Notes under the pieces: model-generated
The model's input: only the letters and a program-made list of their open reading frames with translations
Databases searched by the model: none
What the model was told of the DNA's origin: nothing
In this document: positions 14,798 to 23,173 of the stretch, in pieces
How positions within the stretch are numbered: the first letter of the stretch is position 1
Layout: every line of letters starts with the position of its first letter
From: an uncultured Bacteroidales bacterium
Lineage (GTDB): Bacteria > Bacteroidota > Bacteroidia > Bacteroidales > P3
NCBI GenBank assembly: GCA_947177315.1
Contig: CAMWTX010000002.1
Coordinates: 1 to 30,688, forward strand
Direction: 5' to 3'
DNA: 30,688 nucleotides
Translations under genes and position numbers: made by a program

Positions 14798-14825
14798 TGC
14801 GGCAGGGTTTGATCGCCCTGCCGCA
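14798..14825 (+). terminator. Strong hairpin after the capsid gene (attenuator or mRNA-processing site)
   Basis: A 10-bp perfect stem (TGCGGCAGGG / CCCTGCCGCA) with an 8-base loop, 31 bases after the capsid stop and 13 bases before the next start. There is no T-tract, so it may be a weak terminator or a 3' end stabiliser that keeps capsid mRNA abundant relative to downstream genes. Confidence 0.5.
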
Positions 14826-14838
14826 TAAATCTATTATC

Positions 14839-15219
14839 ATGGACTCTCTTTGGGTAAAAATACTTGTTCCTACTGTTACGGCATTTCTTGGCGCATTTTC
14901 TCAGTGGCTATTTAATAGGCACCGTACCCGCCGCGAAGACAGTACACTGGATAAACGTAACGATGCACAATCAATTACCAATATCGATGCGGCTGTTAAA
15001 ACGTGGAAGAATGTGGTTAATGCTTTGGAAGAACAGGTATCCAAGTTACTTGAACAGAGGCAGGAAGACAGCCGGCAAATAATGGCATTGTCGGAGGAGG
15101 TGTGCAATCTGAGGAAACAGGTTTACGATTTACAGTCTCGGTTGGCTTCACAAGCCCAATACCAACAGAAAATTGAGAGATATGAAAGGTTACTTGCTGA
15201 ACACGGTATTGCTTATTAG
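14839..15219 (+). CDS. Membrane-anchored coiled-coil protein, holin candidate
   Basis: A 126-residue protein with one N-terminal membrane segment (about 4-24, VKILVPTVTAFLGAFSQWLF), a strongly basic stretch (RHRTRRED) right after it, and a long coiled-coil (about 48-120, LEEQVSKLLEQRQED). The positive-inside rule would place the coiled coil in the cytoplasm. It precedes a u-spanin-like gene, and the two overlap by 38 bases, so a lysis role such as holin is likely but unproven. A longer frame from 14809 overlaps the hairpin and is rejected; ATG at 14839 (MDSLWVK) is used. Confidence 0.7.
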   Translation: MDSLWVKILVPTVTAFLGAFSQWLFNRHRTRREDSTLDKRNDAQSITNIDAAVKTWKNVVNALEEQVSKLLEQRQEDSRQIMALSEEVCNLRKQVYDLQSRLASQAQYQQKIERYERLLAEHGIAY

Positions 15220-15586
15220 CCTGTTGTCTGTCGGTTGCAAGCCGGCTCAGATGATAGGCGGCAGCACAGACCGATCGCACGAGAACGAACATATTGCCCG
15301 GCAAATCGACAGCGTGTTCATCTATAAGACCGACAGTGTTGTAATACGCGAAAAGGGCGATACATTGTTCATCTATCAATGCCGCACAGAATACCGCGAC
15401 CGTTGGCGAGACCGTACCGACACCGTGGTCGTGCGCGACAGTATCGCTACCGACACGCCCGTAGTGGTCTATAAAACCATGACCGGGTGGCAGAACTTTC
15501 AGGTTTGGCTCGGTCGGATAGTGCTTGCAATCGGTCTTGGCTTTCTGATTTTGAAACTTATTAAACGCAATTTAAAACCCTTTTAA
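15182..15586 (+). CDS. Lipoprotein with C-terminal membrane segment, u-spanin-like
   Basis: A 134-residue protein whose start at 15182 gives a lipoprotein signal (MKGYLLNTVLLISLLSVGC, lipidated Cys19). The middle is hydrophilic and strand-like with repeated DSV/DTV turns (FIYKTDSVVIREKGDTLFI). A second membrane segment lies near the C-terminus (about 108-128, WLGRIVLAIGLGFLILKLI) and is followed by a basic tail. Lipid anchor at one end and inner-membrane helix at the other is the architecture of unimolecular spanins such as phage T1 gp11 (131 aa), which fuse inner and outer membranes in the last step of lysis. It overlaps the preceding gene by 38 bases. Confidence 0.75.
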   Translation: MKGYLLNTVLLISLLSVGCKPAQMIGGSTDRSHENEHIARQIDSVFIYKTDSVVIREKGDTLFIYQCRTEYRDRWRDRTDTVVVRDSIATDTPVVVYKTMTGWQNFQVWLGRIVLAIGLGFLILKLIKRNLKPF

Positions 15587-15587
15587 A

Positions 15588-15950
15588 ATGGATAAAAAAT
15601 CCCCCAAAACCGCCAAGGCGGTTAACCCCAAGGCTCTGGAAGAAGTCGAAACTCCGACCCCCGCAGCCGAACAGGCAGAGGTCGAAAACCCGACCCCCGC
15701 AGCCGAACAGGCAGAAGTCGGTCAACAGCCGGAAGATTCCAAGGAACCCACTACCCCCGCCAAGGCAAAGAGTCAAGGCAAAAAGAAGGCTGTTCCCGAC
15801 TTTTTGAAAGGCTACCTCAAGGCCTATCCCAACGAAAAAGTCTTCCATGTAGCCTCTGACCATCAGGTCTTTCTTGACAAGGATTATAATCTTGCCAAGT
15901 TGCACCAAAACAGCCTCGGTAAAGGCGAAATCACAACGTATAACCTCTAA
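15588..15950 (+). CDS. Hypothetical protein with Pro/Ala/Glu repeats
   Basis: A 120-residue protein. Its N-terminal half is low-complexity with two 12-residue repeats (EVETPTPAAEQA, EVENPTPAAEQA) and more acidic/proline linker. The C-terminal half is a small ordered region (FLKGYLKAYPNEKVFHVAS and HQNSLGKGEITTYNL). It starts one base after the u-spanin stop and precedes the tail sheath, the place of small head-tail or tail-tip proteins. Function unknown. The repeat is recent at DNA level. Confidence 0.7.
   Translation: MDKKSPKTAKAVNPKALEEVETPTPAAEQAEVENPTPAAEQAEVGQQPEDSKEPTTPAKAKSQGKKKAVPDFLKGYLKAYPNEKVFHVASDHQVFLDKDYNLAKLHQNSLGKGEITTYNL
15642..15713 (+). repeat. Tandem 36-bp repeat, two copies
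   Basis: Units 15642-15677 and 15678-15713 are nearly identical (differences in the first third only) and a third copy begins with GAAGTCG. They encode the 12-residue PTPAAEQAEV-type repeat in the hypothetical protein. A copy-number change would lengthen or shorten the linker in frame. Confidence 0.85.
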
Positions 15951-15962
15951 AAACGCAAAACC

Positions 15963-17192
15963 ATGGCATTACCAGGAGTAAAAATAACCTTAGGTAACGG
16001 CGGGCTCGGACGTGTGGCCGCCACTGCGGACGGCATTGCAGGCTTGTTGCTGACAGGCGCGGCAGTGAGCGTTGACATCGAGACCAAAGCCGAAAACGGG
16101 AAAACCGAAACCTCGACTAAAGTGTTGTTCGAACTGAACAAGCATTATCAGTTCTCGTCCACCAAGGACTTGACCGCCCACGGTATTACCGCAGAAAACA
16201 ACCCGCTCATCGACCGCGAAGTGCGTTCGTTCTACGCTCAAGCCGGCGAAGGTGTGGAACTTCACCTGTTGGCCGTCAGCAAAGCCACCTTGCTCACCAC
16301 GATGGTGGATCCCGGTGCGGACAGTCCTCTTTCCAAGCTGATTGAATCTGCCGCAGGCCGCATCAAGGTATTGGGTGTTAACCGCCTGCTTCCCGAAGAA
16401 TACGAGGTGGATAATACGCAAGGCATTGATGCAGATGCCATCGAAGCCGCCAACAAGGCACAACAGGCGGCAGAAGGCTATGCCGGCAAGATTATGCCTT
16501 TCCGGCTCTTTTTGCCCGCTCCCAAGTGGAACGGAGAGGCCACGATGAAGTTCATGCCCTCCGGTTGCAGTTATAACCGCGTGGCGATGGTGTTGGCTTC
16601 GGAAGGAAAATTGCAAGGCCAATTCCCTGCCGCCATCGGCATGGTGTTGGGACGTGCTGCCAAGGCCGAACCACAGCAAGACCTTGGCCGCGTAAAATTC
16701 GGTGTAATGGCCGCCTCCGGCTATTTTACCGATGGTTCGCCTTACCTTGAAAAACAAGGAAATGCCGATGCGCTCAACGATGCCGGCTACATCTTCTTTA
16801 TGAACTATCCCGGCAAGAACGGCTGCTATCTGAACGGTTGCCCCATGGCCTGTGCCGCCACCGATGACTATGCGGTGCTCAACAACGGGCGCATCATGGA
16901 CAAAGCCATGCGCATTGCCTACGACACCTACATCACCGAAATCATGGACAACGTGCAGGTGGGCGATGACGGCAAACTGCCGGCAGGTGTATGCAGTTCT
17001 TTCGAGGCGATGATCGAGAACGCCGTGGCTTCGCTCATGGACGGGCAGATCAGTTCGTTCAGTGCATATGTGAACCCGGAACAGAACATTCTGTCAACCT
17101 CAAGGCTTGACATCGAATGCTCCCTCGTTCCCATGGGCGTGTTGAAGAACATCAACGTGCTGCTCTCGTTCAGCAATCCCGCCTTGGCATAG
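15963..17192 (+). CDS. Tail sheath protein (DUF2586)
   Basis: A 409-residue contractile tail sheath protein that wraps the tail tube and contracts to drive it through the envelope. It fits the DUF2586 sheath family: MALPGVKITLGNGGLGR at the start, Gly-rich strand AATADGIAGLLLTG, and the C-terminal DIECSLVPMGVLKNINVLLSF (in part) that forms the sheath-sheath linking strand. It is followed by the tube gene after 26 bases, as in Mu (gpL, gpM). This shows that the virion has a contractile tail. Confidence 0.9.
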   Translation: MALPGVKITLGNGGLGRVAATADGIAGLLLTGAAVSVDIETKAENGKTETSTKVLFELNKHYQFSSTKDLTAHGITAENNPLIDREVRSFYAQAGEGVELHLLAVSKATLLTTMVDPGADSPLSKLIESAAGRIKVLGVNRLLPEEYEVDNTQGIDADAIEAANKAQQAAEGYAGKIMPFRLFLPAPKWNGEATMKFMPSGCSYNRVAMVLASEGKLQGQFPAAIGMVLGRAAKAEPQQDLGRVKFGVMAASGYFTDGSPYLEKQGNADALNDAGYIFFMNYPGKNGCYLNGCPMACAATDDYAVLNNGRIMDKAMRIAYDTYITEIMDNVQVGDDGKLPAGVCSSFEAMIENAVASLMDGQISSFSAYVNPEQNILSTSRLDIECSLVPMGVLKNINVLLSFSNPALA

Positions 17193-17218
17193 TGTATAAC
17201 CCTTAAAACATCATAGAC

Positions 17219-17644
17219 ATGTCAGTATTTAACAGCAAAGAATACAGCTACTGCAAAATGAGCGTTACCCTGCTCGGTCGCCCCCTAACGGGACTGCGCG
17301 GTATGGAATACACCACCAAGATGGCCAAGGAAGCCTTGTTTGGTGCAGGAACAAATCCCAAATCGATTCAGCACGGCAGACGTGAATACGAAGGTACGCT
17401 CACGGTGTTGCAGAGCGAATTGGAAGCCCTGAACAGGGCGGCCAAGGAAGCAGGCTACACCGACTGCCTCGACCTTGAGTTCGATATCATTGTTACCTAC
17501 CTTGACAATGGCATGCTGACCACCGACAAGGTGTGCTGCGCCTCCATCACGGAGTTTCCCAAGGGGATGAAGGAAGGCGATCTGAACAGCGAACATGCGC
17601 TGCCGTTCATCGCATTGCGTATCGAAACCAATATCACAGCCTAA
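17219..17644 (+). CDS. Tail tube protein
   Basis: A 141-residue protein after the sheath, in the position of Mu gpM. It has the two-sheet pattern of tube subunits: MSVTLLGRPLTGLRGMEY (about 14-31), a loop with TKMAKEALFGAGTNPKSIQHG, a strand EYEGTLTVLQSEL and C-terminal ALPFIALRIETNI. Tube rings stack inside the sheath and carry the DNA. The overall assignment is strong from order; residue-level features are general for the family. Confidence 0.88.
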   Translation: MSVFNSKEYSYCKMSVTLLGRPLTGLRGMEYTTKMAKEALFGAGTNPKSIQHGRREYEGTLTVLQSELEALNRAAKEAGYTDCLDLEFDIIVTYLDNGMLTTDKVCCASITEFPKGMKEGDLNSEHALPFIALRIETNITA

Positions 17645-17676
17645 GCCAGTTGTTAACCATTAAAAATCAAATCAAG

Positions 17677-17997
17677 ATGAGCGACATCAAAACACCCAAG
17701 GATACCACTGCCGTAACCGAAACGCAGATCAAGGAGTGGAAACGGAAATTCGGAAAGATCCTCTGCTACGAAGTGGATGGCGAAAAAATCTACTTCAAGC
17801 GACCCGACCGAAAGGTTCTCGCTTCCGCAAGTTTGGTGGCGAAAAACGACCCGGTTGAGTACAGCGAGTTTATCCTTAATAACTGCTTTATTGGCGGTAA
17901 CAAGGAACTGCTGTATGACGATTCGGTCTTCTTAGGGCTTATGCAGGTGATAGACCAGTTCATATCGATCAAGGTCGGTGAACTAAAAAACTTGTAA
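17677..17997 (+). CDS. Tail assembly chaperone, short form (zero frame)
   Basis: A 106-residue protein starting at the ATG at 17677 (MSDIKTPKD), between tube and tape measure. An acidic start, a strand region ILCYEVDGEKIYFKRPDR (about 29-46) and a helix (LMQVIDQFISIKVGELKNL) are typical of the first-frame chaperone (Mu gp41-like). It ends at TAA just after the slippery site A AAA AAC. Most ribosomes would make this form. Chaperones of this type bind the tape measure and help polymerise the tube. Confidence 0.85.
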   Translation: MSDIKTPKDTTAVTETQIKEWKRKFGKILCYEVDGEKIYFKRPDRKVLASASLVAKNDPVEYSEFILNNCFIGGNKELLYDDSVFLGLMQVIDQFISIKVGELKNL

Positions 17998-18179
17998 AGG
18001 CTGCGGGCATAGATGAGGGTATCTTCTTGGTTGAGGGAGATGCCCTTATCCGCGCCAATTTACACCTCAATCCGGACGACCTGAACGACACGGAATGGGT
18101 CGCACGATTACAGCAGGCTATATGGCTTGAATACTACCGTGTCAATCTGATAGGTAAACTCTTTTCAAATCCCCAATAA
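17677..18179 (+). CDS. Tail assembly chaperone, -1 frameshifted long form
   Basis: The heptamer A AAA AAC (17985-17991) is in phase in the short-form gene (CTA AAA AAC TTG TAA). After a -1 shift the frame continues from CTT (17991) for 62 codons to TAA at 18177-18179, giving about 167 residues. The added part (LVKAAGIDEGIFLVEGD, LHLNPDDLNDTEW, QQAIWLEYYRVNL) has no start codon of its own. Its stop overlaps the tape measure start (TAATG). Frameshifted chaperones at this position are known in many long-tailed phages, including Mu. Confidence 0.88.
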
Positions 18180-20851
18180 TGGCAGGCAGCAACTACACAT
18201 ATACAGTAGCACTCAGCGTAGAGGATGCTTTGGCCTCCATGCAGTCGATGATGAAAGATATGCAGGGGGTCATTACCAAGGTGGTTGACCTGCAGGAATC
18301 ACTCGACAATGCTGCTAACAAGGGTGGGCAATCGCTTTGCGATACTTTTGACCGTATCGGCAAATCTGCATTCAACTTTGTCAACATCAAGGACACCATT
18401 GATAGGATTACTGGTGCCTTGGATGACATGTCCGAACCTGGCTTGAAACTCAATGCGGCTATGCACAGCCTCTCTGCCGTGTCGGGTGTAACCGGTGCCG
18501 GGCTAAAGCAGATAGAGGATTATGCCCGTAAGGCTGCCAAGACATTCGGCGGCTCCGCCTCCGATTCGGTGGAGGCCTACCAATTGGTGTTGTCGCAGTT
18601 GGGCCCGCACATCGCACAGGTGCCTGAAGCCTTGGCCGCGATGGGCAACAGCATCAAGACCACCTCCAAGCTGATGGGCAACGACACCACGGCAGCCGCC
18701 GAAGTTCTGACCACAGCCCTTAACCAATATCAGGTGTCGCTTGACGACCCCATCAAGGCCTCGGAGGAAATGGCCCGCATGATGAACGTGATGGCGGCAG
18801 CCGGGCAAGCAGGTTCGGCTGAACTGCCCACCATCGGCGAAGCCCTGAAACAATCCGGTATGATGGCCAAGGCTGCCGGGGTTTCGTTTGAGGAATTGAA
18901 CGCTGCCATTCAGATGCTGGATAAGGCAGGCAAGAAAGGCAGCGAGGGCGGTGTGGCCTTGCGCAATGTAATGGGCACCCTTGCCAAAGGTCGATTCTTG
19001 CCCAAGGATGTCAAGGAAGAACTGGACGGTGCCGGTGTCAGCATCAACACCCTTACCGACAAATCGCTCTCGATGACGGATAGATTACGGGCTTTGACCC
19101 CTGTAATGAACGATTCCGCGCTGTTGAGCAAGTTGTTCGGACAGGCCAACGCCTCGGCTGCCGTTGCCCTTATCGCCTCGCTTGACCCTATCGATGAACT
19201 GACAAAGTCCATATCGGGCAGTAATTCAGCATACGAACAGGCGGGTGTCATCATGGAATCGGATATGGAAAAGATGTCCCGGTTCCAAGCCAAGATCGAT
19301 GACGTTAAGATACGCCTGTACGGCCTTTATTCGGGTGTTTTGCCCTATGTAAAGGGATTGAGCAGTACCTTGCAGATGACGGCCAACATCGCCATGACGG
19401 CCAATGCCATGCACACCGTGTCGGAGATGTCGCTTTTTTCGGCTATCAGACGGCGCACGGCGGCCATGTTGCAGTCCGCGAATGTAACGGGTGCGGCGGC
19501 CATGCGGTTGGGGTTCTTCAACACGGCGGTCGTTCTGGCACGGAGGTTCACCGCTTCCTTTACCCAAGAATTGCACAGACAACGTTTCGCCGCAATCAGG
19601 GCCCAACTATCGACAATGGGCGCGGGGGCTTCTATCGGCTTCTTCAGCAAGATGGCGATAGTCGGGCGTATAGCCTGCGGTATGTTGGCGGCGGGCTTCA
19701 ATGCCGTCAGCAAGGCCATCTACAACATCCCGCTTATCGGATGGGTGTTGGCCGGAATCGCCGCTTTGGTAGCCGCTTTCAAGTTGCTGTGGAATAAATG
19801 CGAGGGATTTCGCCGTCTGCTGTTTGGCGTGTGGGAAAGCATCAAGGCCATTTTCCACAATATCGGCGTGGTGTTCTCTGTCGTATGGGATAACGCCCTC
19901 AAACCTGTTTTCCAAGGCATCGGCAATGCTTTTACTTGGCTGTGGGAAGGTATCAAGACGGTCTTTAGCCGTATCAGGACGATGTTTGTCAATCTCAAGA
20001 ACGGCATTGTCAATATCTTCCAACGTATCATTGAGCCTATCCGTGCCGTCCTTGACAGGCTGAAAGGCATGTTTAGAGCCGCTTTCGATAAAATCATCGA
20101 ATGGATCTCCAAGCCCTTCAAGTGGATAAAGGAACTGTGGAACAAGGTATTTAAGAATGATAAGTTCGAGGATGTCGGCGAAGCCTACCGCCGGGGTGCC
20201 GAAAAGGGTTCTGAATCATTCAGAAAATCAAAACAGAATGGAAATGCCGCCCTGGCATCCGGAAGTATGCCCGGTACCGATGATGAATCGGTTACGCCGG
20301 TGGTAGGGGGTGCCAGTCAGATACAGAAAATCACCATGAATGCAGGTCTGGCCGGTATGGTTGACCTGAACAATGTGAAAGGCAGCACCAACTATACGGC
20401 GGTGGCTGCCAAACTGCAGGCAAAATCGTTTGCCGGACTGGGTGGCGGTGCAAATGCGCTGCGCCCCACCATAGCCGACATCGCTTCGGGCAACGCCAAG
20501 GCGGCCATGCCGGAACTTCCCTCTTTCCTTGATGAATCACAGGAAGATAAGCAATACAGCCTGTTGCAGCGTATCGCAAACGATGTGTCGAAGATTGCGG
20601 CAGGCATCACCATTGCGGCACTGCCTGCCATGCCCTTGGCCGCACAGCCTGTACAGATGTCCGCGAAACCGTCCGTACAGCCGGTAACGGCTCAATGGAC
20701 ACCTGCAAAGGCACAGACCGAAAAGACAGGCACCTACGTGGCAAAATTCTGCGACAAGGTGGAAATCAACGTGCCGGCAGGAACCACCGCCGCACAGGTG
20801 GACAGCATTCTGAACGAACTAATGCGGAGGATTAACGATGTCGCTGAATAA
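18179..20851 (+). CDS. Tail tape measure protein
   Basis: An 890-residue protein that sets tail length and is injected ahead of the DNA. The N-terminal third holds a PhageMin_Tail type region (about 80-300: YARKAAKTFGGSASDS, LKQSGMMAKAAGVSFEELN). A hydrophobic section (about 490-540, with NIPLIGWVLAGIAALVAAF) could insert into the membrane. It is followed by long amphipathic helices rich in Trp and Phe (about 545-660). The C-terminal part is Ala/Pro-rich and flexible, ending in a domain that may bind the baseplate. It overlaps the next gene by 14 bases. Confidence 0.95.
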   Translation: MAGSNYTYTVALSVEDALASMQSMMKDMQGVITKVVDLQESLDNAANKGGQSLCDTFDRIGKSAFNFVNIKDTIDRITGALDDMSEPGLKLNAAMHSLSAVSGVTGAGLKQIEDYARKAAKTFGGSASDSVEAYQLVLSQLGPHIAQVPEALAAMGNSIKTTSKLMGNDTTAAAEVLTTALNQYQVSLDDPIKASEEMARMMNVMAAAGQAGSAELPTIGEALKQSGMMAKAAGVSFEELNAAIQMLDKAGKKGSEGGVALRNVMGTLAKGRFLPKDVKEELDGAGVSINTLTDKSLSMTDRLRALTPVMNDSALLSKLFGQANASAAVALIASLDPIDELTKSISGSNSAYEQAGVIMESDMEKMSRFQAKIDDVKIRLYGLYSGVLPYVKGLSSTLQMTANIAMTANAMHTVSEMSLFSAIRRRTAAMLQSANVTGAAAMRLGFFNTAVVLARRFTASFTQELHRQRFAAIRAQLSTMGAGASIGFFSKMAIVGRIACGMLAAGFNAVSKAIYNIPLIGWVLAGIAALVAAFKLLWNKCEGFRRLLFGVWESIKAIFHNIGVVFSVVWDNALKPVFQGIGNAFTWLWEGIKTVFSRIRTMFVNLKNGIVNIFQRIIEPIRAVLDRLKGMFRAAFDKIIEWISKPFKWIKELWNKVFKNDKFEDVGEAYRRGAEKGSESFRKSKQNGNAALASGSMPGTDDESVTPVVGGASQIQKITMNAGLAGMVDLNNVKGSTNYTAVAAKLQAKSFAGLGGGANALRPTIADIASGNAKAAMPELPSFLDESQEDKQYSLLQRIANDVSKIAAGITIAALPAMPLAAQPVQMSAKPSVQPVTAQWTPAKAQTEKTGTYVAKFCDKVEINVPAGTTAAQVDSILNELMRRINDVAE

Positions 20852-21491
20852 CATAGACAAAGGCAATTTGACCAAGAGTGTCAAGTTCAATATCCCGCAT
20901 CTTCTCGAAAGCATTGTGGGGTATAAGGGGCTTCCGTTCCCAGCTGCCTGGTTGGGGCGCGTCAACAACAAAGTCGGCCAAGCCTCCGGGCAACAGTACG
21001 AAATAACAGGCGGCCCCGAAACCACGCAGGCATACGCCAATAATGGCGCAGTGCTCCGTAAATACGACCTGCTTGGCAACTATTACTTTATGCCCGTGTC
21101 GTTTTCTGCCAATGGCAAGGAATACGAGATAGACTGCGCACTAGTATCGCTACAGCTCAAGAAGACAATTGTTGAAACGCCTTTGGTCGGGCAGCGCGGT
21201 TCGGTCAAGGAACTCATCAGTTGTCAGGACTTTCAGGTATCCATTACAGGCTGCCTTATCAGCGAAGATCGGGGCTTTTGGCCGGAGGAACGGGTCAATG
21301 ATTTTCGAGAGCTTTTCGACATCAACGATGCTGTGTCGCTCAAATGCGCCCTGACGGATTGCTTCTTTGACGAAGACGATAAGGTCGTTATCACAGAGAT
21401 ATCGTTTCCCAACCCCAACCAAGTCGAAGACGTTGTACCCATCAGCCTGCAATGTGTCAGCGACCGTGTGTTTGAACTCAAGATAGATTAG
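20838..21491 (+). CDS. DUF6046-type baseplate/tail protein (Mu gpN position)
   Basis: A 217-residue protein with the DUF6046 hallmark TIVETPLVGQRGSVKELIS (about 109-127), followed by strands FQVSITGCLI and a C-terminal VVPISLQCVSDRVFELKID. In Mu the equivalent place, after the tape measure, belongs to gpN, the DNA circulation/baseplate protein that joins tube tip and hub. The same structural role is inferred. The start overlaps the end of the tape measure gene by 14 bases, and the hub gene begins two bases after its stop. Confidence 0.75.
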   Translation: MSLNNIDKGNLTKSVKFNIPHLLESIVGYKGLPFPAAWLGRVNNKVGQASGQQYEITGGPETTQAYANNGAVLRKYDLLGNYYFMPVSFSANGKEYEIDCALVSLQLKKTIVETPLVGQRGSVKELISCQDFQVSITGCLISEDRGFWPEERVNDFRELFDINDAVSLKCALTDCFFDEDDKVVITEISFPNPNQVEDVVPISLQCVSDRVFELKID

Positions 21492-21493
21492 CC

Positions 21494-22453
21494 ATGTTCG
21501 TACTTGCATCAGACATCAAGATAGGCGGCTACACGTTTTCCCGCGTCAACCACGTGCAGATAACGCGCAGTGTGAACAGTACGTTTGCCCGTGCGGTCAT
21601 CAAGGTTCCGGTTACGGCGGTCATCAAGGCCAAGGACGGCAGCACGTCCGCCAAGACTGAAACCGCCAAGGCTATCAAGGTGGGGGATCCGGTCGAAATC
21701 AAGCTGGGCTACGGCAAGGAACTCAACCGGGAATTTGCCGGCTATGTGCGGCGGGTAAACTATAAGACCCCGCTTGAAATCGAATGCGAGGATGAATACT
21801 TCAACACGCGCCGGGCCAATGTTACCATTTCGGGCGGCAGCACCACCCTTAAAGACGTGCTTTCCGCTTGCGGTCTGAATGTCGGCCAAGCCGCCGAACT
21901 GACACTGAAGAACTTCGTTGTTGACAACAAGCCTGCCAACACCGTGCTCGAACAGTTGAAGACCGATTACGGGCTCAACGTGTTCTTCGACATGGACGGC
22001 AAGGTGTACGCCATCCGGGCGTTCGACCTCGTTTCCAAGACCGTCAAGTACGAATTGCGCCGGAACGTCATCAAGGACGATGATTTGAAGTTCCTGAAGG
22101 CCTCCGATGCAAAATTGAAGATAAAGGGCGTATGCTACATGAAAGACGGCAGCAAGGTGGAAGCAACCATCGGCGATGACGGCGGTTCGGAAAGAACGCT
22201 GTACTTCTACGATGTGGAATCCACCTCGGAACTGAAGACCCTGGCCGAAGCGGAACTGAAGAAGTACAGCAAGGACGGCTACGAAGGCACGATAGAAACC
22301 TTTCTGCTACCCTATGCGGAACCCTGCATGGTGGCGGAACTGACCGACCCGGTATATGATGAACGGAACGGGAAATACCACATTACCGCCGTTGAAACCA
22401 CTTTTGGAACCAATGGGGCAAGGCGTAAGGTAAGTATCGGAATTGCCGTTTAA
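21494..22453 (+). CDS. Baseplate hub protein (Mu gpP / late control D-like)
   Basis: A 319-residue protein with the fold pattern of tail hub proteins (Mu gp44, T4 gp27): an N-terminal strand region (DIKIGGYTFSRVNHVQITRS), KVGDPVEIKLGYGKE (about 66-80), a loading helix region TTLKDVLSACGLN and a C-terminal beta domain ending in a basic stretch ARRKVSIGIAV. It caps the tube and holds the spike trimer. Placed between the gpN-position gene and the spike gene, as in Mu. Confidence 0.85.
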   Translation: MFVLASDIKIGGYTFSRVNHVQITRSVNSTFARAVIKVPVTAVIKAKDGSTSAKTETAKAIKVGDPVEIKLGYGKELNREFAGYVRRVNYKTPLEIECEDEYFNTRRANVTISGGSTTLKDVLSACGLNVGQAAELTLKNFVVDNKPANTVLEQLKTDYGLNVFFDMDGKVYAIRAFDLVSKTVKYELRRNVIKDDDLKFLKASDAKLKIKGVCYMKDGSKVEATIGDDGGSERTLYFYDVESTSELKTLAEAELKKYSKDGYEGTIETFLLPYAEPCMVAELTDPVYDERNGKYHITAVETTFGTNGARRKVSIGIAV

Positions 22454-22479
22454 ATCACCTTTAAAGGCTGTTTAAAGAC

Positions 22480-23169
22480 ATGGAAGAACTCAATAAGTTT
22501 TGGAAAAACGTTACCAACAGGGCAAAAGGTCTTGTGCCCATGCAGGTGTTTCCGGCGGTGGTCAAGAAGGTGGATGAGAAACTGCGCACATGTACCGTGT
22601 GCGTGAATGACAACGTGGATATCGAGGATGTGCGTCTGTATGCGGTCGTTGATGATAGCCTGAAAGGGTTCTGTCTTATACCGGCCAAGGACAGCATGGT
22701 ATTGGTGGGGCGTATCGCCAACAGCAACGAGCTCTTTGTTTGTTCGTTCAGCGAGGTGGATAAGGTTCTTGGCACAATAGGCGACAAGATGGAAATCGCT
22801 ATTGATGAAGAATCGCTGTCGTACAAGTGCGACAAGACCGAAATTGAGGTCAAGTCGGCAGAACTGACCGCCAAGATAGACGGTGTGGAATTGGAGGTAA
22901 AGGGTAACAAGATTAAGGTCAAGGCAGAAGAAATTGCCTTTAACGATGGCAACAATAAAGGATTGGCAAAGGTTGAAGTCATTAAAGATAATCTTGATGC
23001 ACTCAAGAACTATCTGACAGCCATGAATTCGGCGATCTCAACAGGGTTTAGTGGCGTTGGTGCCGGACCGTCTGCCGCAGGTTCAGCCGGAGCCGGCGCG
23101 TATCAAGGTGCTATGGAAGGGCAAAGCATTGTTTTTCAAGATATGGAAAACTCAAAAGTAAAGCACTGA
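22480..23169 (+). CDS. Baseplate assembly / spike protein (gpV, Mu gp45-like)
   Basis: A 229-residue protein with an OB-fold-like N-terminal domain (about 20-95, CTVCVNDNVDIEDVRLYAVV and LIPAKDSMVLVGRIAN) and then a run of short alternating strands (about 105-150, DKTEIEVKSAELTAKIDG) suited to a triple-stranded beta-helix needle. The C-terminus is a helix plus a Gly/Ala-rich tail (GVGAGPSAAGSAGAGAY), and I do not see the HxH iron-binding tip of P2-type spikes. It would form the central spike that pierces the outer membrane. Confidence 0.85.
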   Translation: MEELNKFWKNVTNRAKGLVPMQVFPAVVKKVDEKLRTCTVCVNDNVDIEDVRLYAVVDDSLKGFCLIPAKDSMVLVGRIANSNELFVCSFSEVDKVLGTIGDKMEIAIDEESLSYKCDKTEIEVKSAELTAKIDGVELEVKGNKIKVKAEEIAFNDGNNKGLAKVEVIKDNLDALKNYLTAMNSAISTGFSGVGAGPSAAGSAGAGAYQGAMEGQSIVFQDMENSKVKH

Positions 23170-23173
23170 AACT

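Noticed and set aside
15990..16757. 255-codon minus-strand frame in the sheath gene
   Set aside because: Antisense of a clear sheath gene; Gly/His-rich shadow composition.
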